Below are positions 1 through 4,568 of a stretch of DNA of 5,912 nucleotides, piece by piece. The DNA is from JBBRLG01 sp038231495 (GTDB lineage Bacteria; Planctomycetota; Planctomycetia; Gemmatales; Gemmataceae): contig JBBRLG010000472.1 in NCBI GenBank assembly GCA_038231495.1, positions 1 to 5,912 of the forward strand. Reading direction: 5' to 3'. The notes under the pieces were generated by a model that saw nothing but the letters and a program-made list of their open reading frames with translations, made no database searches and was not told the origin of the DNA. Position 1 is the first letter of the stretch; each line of letters begins with the position of its first letter. The position numbers and the translations under genes were made by a program.

Positions 1-161
1 CGCCACCGGGAACGAATGCTTCAAGTCTTTGCCCGGACAGAAGTTCCACCTTGGGAAATTCGTTCAGGGGGGTGTATGGGGGGGGTGAATGAAACGAATT
101 CCACTTGTTGCCTCGTGCTTGCGGCTTTTGAACCATGCCCGTTTTCGGCGCAGTCGGGGGC

Positions 162-193
162 ACCCTTGCCATAGCGCAGAAGTTGGCAAGGGT
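162..193. repeat. 10-bp perfect inverted repeat upstream of the zinc-ribbon gene
   Basis: ACCCTTGCCA at 162-171 is the exact reverse complement of TGGCAAGGGT at 184-193, with a 12-base loop. The half-site centres are 22 bp apart, about two helical turns, which would suit a dimeric DNA-binding protein. The right arm covers the candidate -35 element at 183-188, so binding could block the promoter. Alternatively it is an RNA hairpin ending an upstream transcript, but no T-run follows on the plus strand and none is obvious on the other side. The symmetry is seen directly; the function is inferred. Confidence 0.6.
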
Positions 194-211
194 CGGTGGT
201 TGGGCGACAAT
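183..211 (+). promoter_or_regulatory. Candidate sigma70-type promoter of the zinc-ribbon gene
   Basis: TTGGCA at 183-188 (5 of 6 consensus bases) and GACAAT at 206-211 (4 of 6) are separated by 17 bases. Transcription would start near 218, leaving a leader of about 60 bases before the ATG at 280. The -35 lies inside the right arm of the inverted repeat at 162-193. The match is moderate and promoters in this lineage are poorly characterised, so this is a candidate only. Confidence 0.35.
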
Positions 212-250
212 CGAACGACCGTTGTCAGAGTGTGCCACTACTCGAACGAC
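211..250 (+). repeat. 9-bp direct repeat in the leader of the zinc-ribbon gene
   Basis: TCGAACGAC occurs exactly at 211-219 and again at 242-250, 31 bp apart, which is close to three helical turns. The first copy begins at the last base of the candidate -10. Spaced direct repeats next to a promoter can be activator or repressor sites, but a 9-mer repeated once in GC-rich DNA may also be chance. Confidence 0.35.
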
Positions 251-268
251 AGGGTCAACACCTGCTCT

Positions 269-272
269 GGAG
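269..272 (+). promoter_or_regulatory. Ribosome-binding site fixing the start at 280
   Basis: GGAG lies 7 bases before the ATG at 280. This favours 280 over an in-frame upstream ATG at 196. The extra 28 residues from 196 look unlike protein conserved ahead of a zinc ribbon, and in MJ0042-type proteins the CPxC motif normally sits within a few residues of the start. Confidence 0.6.
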
Positions 273-279
273 CTTGCGG

Positions 280-1026
280 ATGCCGCTGATACCGTGTCCG
301 ACCTGTTTGAAAAGGTTGAACGTCACCGAAGAAAACTTCGGCAAGACCGTGCGCTGTGCCGCCTGCAAATGCGTCTTTCAGCCGACACGTCCGGCCCCTT
401 CGAGTGAGGATTCCCAGGTTCCCTCCAGTGCAACCGCTTATGTGGTCGAAGGGAAAGGTCGTCGGCCGGCACCCGGTGTCGGTGACAGCCAGGACGACGC
501 TTCGTCGCGGACGAACGCGCGCGACTTTGCGATCCAAGAGGGCGTTCAAAACCAGGATCAAGCGGTGGCGTCGTTGAAACGCGCGGGCCTGTGCCTGTTT
601 GCAGGCGGGTTGTTTGGACTTTTGCAGTTCCTGGTCGGTTGTGCGGACACGTTGTACGTTGTGATCCGCGACCGCAATCCCCAATCCCTGGGTTTGGGAA
701 TTCTTTTTAGCGTGCCCGTGGTGGCTGTCGCCTTCACTCTGGTCGGGTCGTTTCACTTTCGGCCGCGCAAGTCGTTCGGCATGGCCATGATGGGCGCAAC
801 TTTTAGCATTCTCAACGGCCTGTTGAATTTGCTACCCTGCTTGTGCTGTGGCTTAATGTCCACGTCAATGGTAGCAGGAAACGCAACGGACACCCTGAGT
901 GGGGCCCTGATCGCGGCCATTTTTCTCTTCGTCGTCTTGCCGGCGACGGCTCTCTCGCTCCTCGGCGGCATTTACGCTTTGGTGGTGCTGTTTCGACCCG
1001 AAGTCAAAGGCCTCTTCCTGGATTGA
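280..1026 (+). CDS. MJ0042-type zinc-ribbon membrane protein, function unknown
   Basis: This is a 248-residue protein whose role I do not recognise. Residues 1-33 form a zinc ribbon of the MJ0042 type, with cysteines C6 and C9 (CPTC) and C26 and C29 (CAAC) placed to bind one zinc. The ribbon is followed by a polar, proline- and serine-rich linker (about 35-95), then four hydrophobic stretches at about 102-128, 137-158, 166-193 and 206-238 that should cross the membrane. The ribbon would most likely face the cytoplasm. Planctomycetes carry many proteins of this design, with a short N-terminal ribbon joined to varied membrane or secreted parts; nucleic-acid or protein binding by the ribbon is assumed, not shown. 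A further cysteine cluster, CLCC at 187-190, lies in the third membrane stretch. The gene is followed by its own intergenic gap and a new promoter, so it is probably not cotranscribed with the sigma gene. The start at 280 is supported by GGAG 7 bases upstream. Confidence 0.8.
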   Translation: MPLIPCPTCLKRLNVTEENFGKTVRCAACKCVFQPTRPAPSSEDSQVPSSATAYVVEGKGRRPAPGVGDSQDDASSRTNARDFAIQEGVQNQDQAVASLKRAGLCLFAGGLFGLLQFLVGCADTLYVVIRDRNPQSLGLGILFSVPVVAVAFTLVGSFHFRPRKSFGMAMMGATFSILNGLLNLLPCLCCGLMSTSMVAGNATDTLSGALIAAIFLFVVLPATALSLLGGIYALVVLFRPEVKGLFLD

Positions 1027-1043
1027 GGCGGCCCCGCTTGCTT

Positions 1044-1072
1044 TTGACAGTGCGCAAGGCTTCTGCCATTAT
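1044..1072 (+). promoter_or_regulatory. Strong sigma70-type promoter candidate for the sigma-factor operon
   Basis: A perfect TTGACA at 1044-1049 and CATTAT at 1067-1072 (4 of 6 consensus bases) are separated by exactly 17 bases. Transcription should start near 1079, giving a leader of about 90 bases before the GTG at 1170. It lies just past the stop of the preceding gene (1026) and points toward the sigma gene. It is the best housekeeping-type promoter match I found in the window. It would supply basal expression of the sigma factor and its membrane partner. Confidence 0.55.
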
Positions 1073-1084
1073 GACGCAAGTCAT
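1071..1084. promoter_or_regulatory. Dyad over the predicted transcription start
   Basis: ATGAC (1071-1075) and GTCAT (1080-1084) are perfect inverted arms around GCAA. The dyad begins inside the candidate -10 and covers the expected start site, where a repressor operator would work. The arms are short, so chance is a real alternative. Confidence 0.3.
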
Positions 1085-1123
1085 GCCCGAGTTGGGGCTA
1101 GCAGCAGGAAAGAGGCCGTTCGT

Positions 1124-1152
1124 GGAACTTTCGACACGCCGCCGTCGTCCAA
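1124..1152 (+). promoter_or_regulatory. ECF-type (sigmaE-like) promoter candidate, possible autoregulation
   Basis: GGAACTT at 1124-1130 matches the -35 element known for sigmaE-type ECF factors. After a 16-base spacer comes GTCCAA at 1147-1152, close to the known GTCTAA-like -10. Transcription would begin near 1158-1160, only about ten bases before the GTG at 1170 and just ahead of the weak ribosome-binding site. ECF factors often transcribe their own operon, so this is the expected place for such a promoter. The match is to the E. coli type of consensus; the specificity of this sigma factor is not known, and a GGAAC plus GTC pair can occur by chance. Confidence 0.4.
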
Positions 1153-1169
1153 TAGTGCGGTAGGTACCC

Positions 1170-1733
1170 GTGAGCGCGGAAGATCACCAACTCATTACCG
1201 AGTGTTTGCAAGGTGATCCCACCGCCTTTGGGGTGCTGGTCCGGCGTTACCAGGACCGGCTTTACAACACGGTCTACCGCATGGTTGGCAGCACCGAGGA
1301 CGCCCAAGATGTGGTCCAGGAGGCCTTCCTTAACGCCTACCAGGCGCTGGACGGCTTCAAGGGCGACTCCCTGTTTTTTACCTGGCTGTATCGCATCGCG
1401 GTCAACACCGCGATAAGCTATAAGCGAAAACGGCGGATCGCATTGAGCCTGGACGCGGGCAGGAACGGCGACCAGGGCATCGAACTGCCCGATCCTTCCG
1501 AATTCAACCGTCCCGGCCATGCCCTGGAACAGGCCGAGCAAGAACGCCGGATTCAAACGGCTCTGAACCGGCTGTCGGCGGAACACCGGGCCGTGCTCAT
1601 TATGAAAGACATGGAAGGGCAAAAATACGAAGCGATGGCAGCGATTTTGCAAGTGCCCATCGGCACGATCCGTAGCCGCCTGCACCGCGCCCGGTTGGAG
1701 TTACGCGACCTGTTGGAAAAAGACGAGGCTTGA
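1170..1733 (+). CDS. RNA polymerase ECF-type sigma factor (sigma70 family)
   Basis: This 187-residue protein has the normal two-domain length of an extracytoplasmic-function sigma factor. It would bind core RNA polymerase and direct it to a specific promoter set. Domain sigma2 covers about residues 20-88, including the core-binding and -10-melting part with the DAQDVVQEAFLNAY motif (44-57), the FTWLYRIAVN stretch (70-79) and a basic KRKRR run (85-89). A charged linker follows. Domain sigma4 covers about 127-180, with a helix-turn-helix (YEAMAAILQVPIGTIRSRLHRA, 153-174) for -35 recognition. The start is GTG at 1170, seven bases after an in-frame stop at 1161-1163, so no longer version is possible; TAGG at 1161-1164 is a weak ribosome-binding site. 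The next gene, a candidate anti-sigma factor, starts 47 bases downstream on the same strand. Two promoter candidates lie upstream, one housekeeping-type and one ECF-type. The family assignment is secure; the regulon and the stimulus cannot be read from the sequence. Confidence 0.95.
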   Translation: MSAEDHQLITECLQGDPTAFGVLVRRYQDRLYNTVYRMVGSTEDAQDVVQEAFLNAYQALDGFKGDSLFFTWLYRIAVNTAISYKRKRRIALSLDAGRNGDQGIELPDPSEFNRPGHALEQAEQERRIQTALNRLSAEHRAVLIMKDMEGQKYEAMAAILQVPIGTIRSRLHRARLELRDLLEKDEA

Positions 1734-1764
1734 GGTTGGCGGTCGGAACCGTTGCCCTGTTGAC

Positions 1765-1770
1765 GAGGAA
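1765..1770 (+). promoter_or_regulatory. Ribosome-binding site deciding the start of the anti-sigma candidate
   Basis: GAGGAA lies 10 bases before the ATG at 1781. The alternative is a TTG at 1730 that overlaps the stop codon of the sigma gene. That start would add 17 residues but has no suitably spaced ribosome-binding site, so 1781 is preferred. Confidence 0.55.
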
Positions 1771-1780
1771 CCGGAACACC

Positions 1781-3124
1781 ATGCTCCCCGAACAAGACCG
1801 CCTGTTGTTGACCGCCTACGTCGATGGCGAGACCAGCGCCCGGCAACAACGCCAGTTGTACAAACTCCTGCGCCGCTCTGGGGAGGCGCGCGAACTGCTC
1901 CGCCAGCTCAAGGTCGATGGCCTTGCTTTGCATGAACTGCCGCGCGTCAGCGCCCACCCGGCGTTGGCCGATTTGGTCCTGCAAGCCATTCAGGCCCGGC
2001 GGTTGAAGCCACGGCCGCGCCCGGTGCCCGTCCGTGCTTACCTGACGGTGTGGGCCGGTTACGCGGCCGCAGCCGCCGTGTTGCTCGTGGTGTGTTCGGC
2101 GTCGTATGTCTTCTTCTCGCGGACTCTGGACCAACCGACGAACGGCAACTTCGCGACCAACGGTTCGCCGAAAAACCCGAACAAGGCAGGCGATGCGGTC
2201 GATCTGATCGAGGTCGTCGTAAAGGACGGCAGTGCTGCCGGCGGTCCGGAGCAATTGTCGGTCATGCCCGTCCGCGAACAGCCGGGGGAAACCACGCCCA
2301 TTGTGCAAGTGCCGTCGGTCGAGGACACGAACCCCTTCGACCCGGACCTGCCTCCGGAAAAGCCGCGCGACCCGTCCGTCGTCACAGCACCGGTGGAGAT
2401 GGTGCAACTGCAAATGGTCGATATTGCCGCCCCGGTGATCGTCAAGTTGCAAGAAATCGATCAGGCGAATGGCAAATCGTTCCGCGAGGAACTACCCAAG
2501 GCGAACGGCTTCCGCATCGAGTTCCCGTGCCGCAGCGGTTCGCGCGCCTTCGAGCGGTTCGCGGCTGCTTGCAAGGCTCAAGATGTCGCCCTCACCGTCG
2601 ATCAGTCCGCCACCGATCGTTTGAAGCACCCGCACTTGCGGGCGAACTATGCGATCTACCTCGACGACGTGACGCCCGAAGAATTGACGCGCCTGTTGCA
2701 GCAACTTGCCGGCGAGGACAAGAAGGCGGAAGCCAAGAAACCCGTCGAAAGCCAGTTCGATCGCGTCGTGCTGGTGCGTCTGAACCGGCGCGACCGCAAG
2801 GAACTGACGGAGTTGCTCGGCACCGACCCGACCGTCAAGGCCAGTGCGACCGGGCCGCTCGGCACTGACTTGCACAAGCCGTTATCGGACCAGACCGGCA
2901 GTCAAATTGCCGCAACGCTGGCGGGGCAGGGGGGTACGCCGCCCCGACCCGACGGCACCAAGCCTGTCGGCAAGGGGTCGGACCATTTGGCCCTGGCCGT
3001 GCCGTACACGCCGTTACGCCCGGCCGCGAATTCCGCGGAGGTTAAACGCTATTTCGACAACCGCAAACCCGCCCGGGTTGGCACGCTCCAAATCTTCCTG
3101 GTCATCCGCGAAACCGGGGCGTGA
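1781..3124 (+). CDS. Single-pass membrane protein, likely anti-sigma factor with a large ectodomain
   Basis: The 447-residue protein follows the ECF sigma gene by 47 bases and probably holds that sigma factor at the membrane. Residues 1-55 resemble the helical N-terminal part of anti-sigma factors (LLTAYVDGETSARQQ at 9-23, then an R/L-rich helix). The usual zinc-binding HxxxCxxC motif is absent: no cysteine occurs before residue 105. A hydrophobic segment at about 87-112 should cross the membrane, N-terminus in. A proline-rich, low-complexity stretch (about 115-205) leads to an ordered outer domain (about 205-350) with alternating strand and helix patterns, two cysteines (C250 and C264), and segments such as NYAIYLDDVTPEELTRLL (289-306) and FDRVVLVRLNRRDRKELTELL (326-346). 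These resemble the small N-domains of secretins, but only by pattern. A glycine/proline linker (about 360-400) precedes a conserved-looking C-terminus ending QIFLVIRETGA. The anti-sigma role rests on gene order, the N-terminal pattern and topology. The outer domain is not one I can name; it could sense or assemble. Confidence 0.7.
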   Translation: MLPEQDRLLLTAYVDGETSARQQRQLYKLLRRSGEARELLRQLKVDGLALHELPRVSAHPALADLVLQAIQARRLKPRPRPVPVRAYLTVWAGYAAAAAVLLVVCSASYVFFSRTLDQPTNGNFATNGSPKNPNKAGDAVDLIEVVVKDGSAAGGPEQLSVMPVREQPGETTPIVQVPSVEDTNPFDPDLPPEKPRDPSVVTAPVEMVQLQMVDIAAPVIVKLQEIDQANGKSFREELPKANGFRIEFPCRSGSRAFERFAAACKAQDVALTVDQSATDRLKHPHLRANYAIYLDDVTPEELTRLLQQLAGEDKKAEAKKPVESQFDRVVLVRLNRRDRKELTELLGTDPTVKASATGPLGTDLHKPLSDQTGSQIAATLAGQGGTPPRPDGTKPVGKGSDHLALAVPYTPLRPAANSAEVKRYFDNRKPARVGTLQIFLVIRETGA

Positions 3125-3164
3125 ACCCTTTGGCGGTATTGGCGAACCGGCTGCGTAAGAGCGA

Positions 3165-3246
3165 TCGGAAAAAATCCGAAAAACTCAGCCACCGGGACCG
3201 CCTGTAGAGGCGTGAGGCCACGCAAAACCGGAACGGTGACCCCGGT
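3165..3246. terminator. Cluster of four short stem-loops between convergent genes
   Basis: Four perfect 5-bp inverted repeats lie in a row: TCGGA/TCCGA (3165-3169 and 3175-3179, A5 loop), CGCCT/AGGCG (3199-3203 and 3208-3212, GTAG loop), GCGTG/CACGC (3210-3214 and 3219-3223, AGGC loop) and ACCGG/CCGGT (3227-3231 and 3242-3246). The second and third share bases and would be mutually exclusive. They fall between the stop of the plus-strand operon (3124) and the stop of the minus-strand operon (3319), where a bidirectional terminator would sit. No stem is followed by a clear U-tract, so intrinsic termination is uncertain. No gene is evident in 3125-3318. Confidence 0.3.
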
Positions 3247-3318
3247 CTGTTGAAGCGCGTGGTTCGGCAGCGATTACTCTTGCAGGCTATCGGCAGGCAC
3301 AGGTCAAGTTTTCGGCCC

Positions 3319-3807
3319 TTAACTTGCTCCCGCCTGCAACACTCGAAACGATTGAAGGGCAAACTCAATCTCTCGGCGATGAGTCTCAAATTGCGGCAAC
3401 AGAGCCGTGCCGGTCGCGACATAGACTTTGTTGGCGTCAAATAAGATAACCAGTCGCCCCTTGACTGGAACGGGCGGAACCTGCACGGTCCATTCAAAAA
3501 CATGCCCGTCTGGCGGCAAGGACGTTGACTCGTCCACCTCAAGGGCTCGACAGCCCGCCATCTGCTTCAACTGCAACCGACTCAACACGATGTATTCCTC
3601 CTTCGTGAGGGCCGGATTGTGACTCACGACGACATTGATGTTGGTTCTGAAATTATACTCAGCAACTGGATGCAGCAAGATCAGTCGGCTGCCTTGTTGA
3701 CCCGATGTATCCATGAGCCATCCCTTGGGAACTTCCAGAGAAAACAGCGTCTCTGGGTCCAGATATACTCTGGGATCGGTCGAATTGCCATTCGTGCGTT
3801 GATTCAT
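3319..3807 (-). CDS. Small DcrB/PsbP-fold protein (DUF1795-like), function unknown
   Basis: This 162-residue protein resembles the DcrB/DUF1795 group, whose members share the Mog1/PsbP alpha-beta sandwich. The features are an opening strand FSLEVPKGW (22-30), a middle TNINVVVSHNPALTKEEYIVLSRLQLKQM segment (55-83), the strand pair HVFEWTVQVPPVPVKGRLVILFDANKVYVATGTA (102-135), and a closing helix ending IEFALQSFRV (147-156). Length and motif order fit a single complete domain. There is no signal peptide, membrane segment or lipobox, so it should be cytoplasmic, unlike the lipoprotein DcrB of E. coli. Known relatives include adaptor/chaperone proteins of type VI secretion effectors, but no secretion genes are visible here. 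The start is firm: AGGAGT lies 7 bases upstream. That site overlaps the stop codon of the phosphatase gene, so the two genes are almost certainly one transcript and perhaps translationally coupled. The assignment is by motif pattern, not by alignment. Confidence 0.65.
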   Translation of the reverse strand: MNQRTNGNSTDPRVYLDPETLFSLEVPKGWLMDTSGQQGSRLILLHPVAEYNFRTNINVVVSHNPALTKEEYIVLSRLQLKQMAGCRALEVDESTSLPPDGHVFEWTVQVPPVPVKGRLVILFDANKVYVATGTALLPQFETHRREIEFALQSFRVLQAGAS

Positions 3808-3814
3808 GATTTTG

Positions 3815-3820
3815 ACTCCT
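3815..3820 (-). promoter_or_regulatory. Ribosome-binding site overlapping the phosphatase stop codon
   Basis: Read on the minus strand, AGGAGT lies 7 bases before the ATG at 3807. It shares two bases with the TAG stop of the upstream phosphatase gene (3821-3819). Ribosomes finishing the phosphatase would end on this site, which suggests coupled translation. Confidence 0.65.
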
Positions 3821-4526
3821 AAACACCTACTGAGCCACCGGGCGCTGGCACTTTAGCCAATTCGGTTTGCGACCAACGGACCAACAACTGGCGCTGAGCA
3901 CGATTCAGACGCACTCGAGGTCGCTTTGCCTTGATGCAACTAACCGCTTCGTTTAGATTGATGACCAGCTTCCTTGCAAATAACAAAGCTGCAACTACCG
4001 TTGCGGAGCGCCCGTGCCCAAGTGCGCAATGGATATAGACATTCCCTTCACAATCTCGGACTTTCTCGATCAAGGTCCGAAAAAGGTGATCGTCTGGGAC
4101 TGAAGCATCCAACACGGGAACGCAGATATACGTCTTTCCAACCACAATCTGCCGCGGTTCGGGCATCTCTGCCGTGAGATCAACCACGACCGCAATGCTA
4201 TCGGGTAGTTCATTTCGCAGCGGTCGCCGTCCTAACCAGATGCCCGGACCAATCTCATTGCAACATTCACCCCCGCCAAACAGTCGGCGAAGATGCCAAA
4301 GGGTTAAAGTCAGCAACAAATAGGGCAAGAACAGAATCCATGCCCACCAAGCAATTTTCCCGTTTGAGCGCTTGCCCAACAGTTTTGCGCCAAGACCTGC
4401 ATACGCTGCTCCAAGAAGTGCAAAGCTGGTGGCAGGCCAGAGAAGCAAGAACCAGAAATCTCCTAAAAAGATTGCATAAATCACAAAAACTAAACTAAGG
4501 AGGGAGAACGCAATCGAGTATTTCAT
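3819..4526 (-). CDS. Membrane-anchored dual-specificity (tyrosine) protein phosphatase
   Basis: The 235-residue protein joins a membrane anchor to a cysteine-based phosphatase domain. Hydrophobic stretches at about 4-33, 33-50 and 58-80 give two or three membrane crossings; a short cysteine-containing linker (CC at 88-89) follows. The catalytic domain runs from about 90 to 222. Its signature HCALGHGRS (166-174) matches HCxxGxxRS, with C167 the nucleophile and R173 the phosphate-binding arginine; D140 in VPVLD is the likely general acid. Such enzymes remove phosphate from tyrosine and serine/threonine residues, or sometimes from phospholipids or RNA. A membrane-tethered form could act on a membrane kinase substrate or on a lipid such as phosphatidylglycerol phosphate; the substrate cannot be decided here. 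An in-frame stop lies four codons before the ATG at 4526, so the start is the most upstream possible, although no good ribosome-binding site is visible. The N-terminus looks intact despite the transposase gene ending only 42 bases upstream. It is the first gene of an operon with the DcrB-like gene. Confidence 0.87.
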   Translation of the reverse strand: MKYSIAFSLLSLVFVIYAIFLGDFWFLLLWPATSFALLGAAYAGLGAKLLGKRSNGKIAWWAWILFLPYLLLTLTLWHLRRLFGGGECCNEIGPGIWLGRRPLRNELPDSIAVVVDLTAEMPEPRQIVVGKTYICVPVLDASVPDDHLFRTLIEKVRDCEGNVYIHCALGHGRSATVVAALLFARKLVINLNEAVSCIKAKRPRVRLNRAQRQLLVRWSQTELAKVPAPGGSVGV

Positions 4527-4561
4527 CGCTGTAGCTTATGAACTGCACTTTCCGGCATCGT

Positions 4562-4567
4562 GTTATA
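4562..4567 (-). promoter_or_regulatory. Outward-facing -10-like element at the IS end
   Basis: On the minus strand TATAAC (5 of 6 consensus bases) lies at the tip of the insertion sequence, pointing toward the phosphatase gene with its start at 4526. Transcription from it would begin near 4555. I find no matching -35 at 15-18 bases, so on its own it is a weak candidate. Confidence 0.2.
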
Positions 4568-4568
4568 G

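Larger units (their letters stand above)
1..279. other. Intergenic or edge region without a confident gene
   Basis: No complete gene with a convincing start and ribosome-binding site is visible here. Three plus-strand frames are open from the left edge; they stop at 86-88, 90-92 and 172-174, and any of them could be the tail of an upstream gene. On the minus strand a frame is open from an ATG at 136 to the left edge (about 45 codons), but it has no Shine-Dalgarno sequence. I cannot choose between these. Two long G runs (67-72 and 78-85) sit in the middle. The second half carries an inverted repeat, a direct repeat and a promoter-like sequence, listed separately, and is best read as the control region of the gene starting at 280. 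Confidence 0.5.

Noticed and set aside
67..85. G6 and G8 runs as a possible G-quadruplex
   Set aside because: Only two G runs are present, so a standard four-tract quadruplex would need splitting of runs. No positional link to a promoter or start was seen.
196..279. An upstream in-frame ATG for the zinc-ribbon gene
   Set aside because: The added 28 residues carry no motif, and the CPxC ribbon motif normally begins within a few residues of the start. GGAG before 280 supports the shorter form.
89..289. A 66-codon plus-strand frame before the zinc-ribbon gene
   Set aside because: It has no family motif, it overlaps the start of the better-supported gene, and it runs through the inverted repeat and promoter-like region.
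1553..2452. A 299-codon minus-strand frame across the sigma and anti-sigma genes
   Set aside because: It spans two well-supported plus-strand genes and their junction; its histidine- and arginine-rich translation is typical of an antisense shadow.
2050..2868. A 272-codon plus-strand frame overlapping the anti-sigma candidate
   Set aside because: The translation is dominated by arginine and glycine without domain pattern. The overlapping frame has a ribosome-binding site, a membrane segment and ordered domains.
3102..3542. A 146-codon minus-strand frame covering the convergent gap
   Set aside because: Most of it overlaps the DcrB-like gene in another frame. The translation is rich in R, C and S with no domain pattern, and there is no ribosome-binding site.
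2..3842. GCCACCGGG at 2-10, 3188-3196 and 3834-3842 as a dispersed repeat
   Set aside because: Only nine bases match, in GC-rich DNA. One copy lies inside the phosphatase coding sequence, and the flanks do not align beyond a few bases.
3319..4526. Toxin-antitoxin or defence pair made of the phosphatase and the small protein
   Set aside because: The spacing resembles such pairs, but an intact membrane phosphatase and a DcrB-like fold have no established link to toxicity or phage defence, and no defence gene is nearby.
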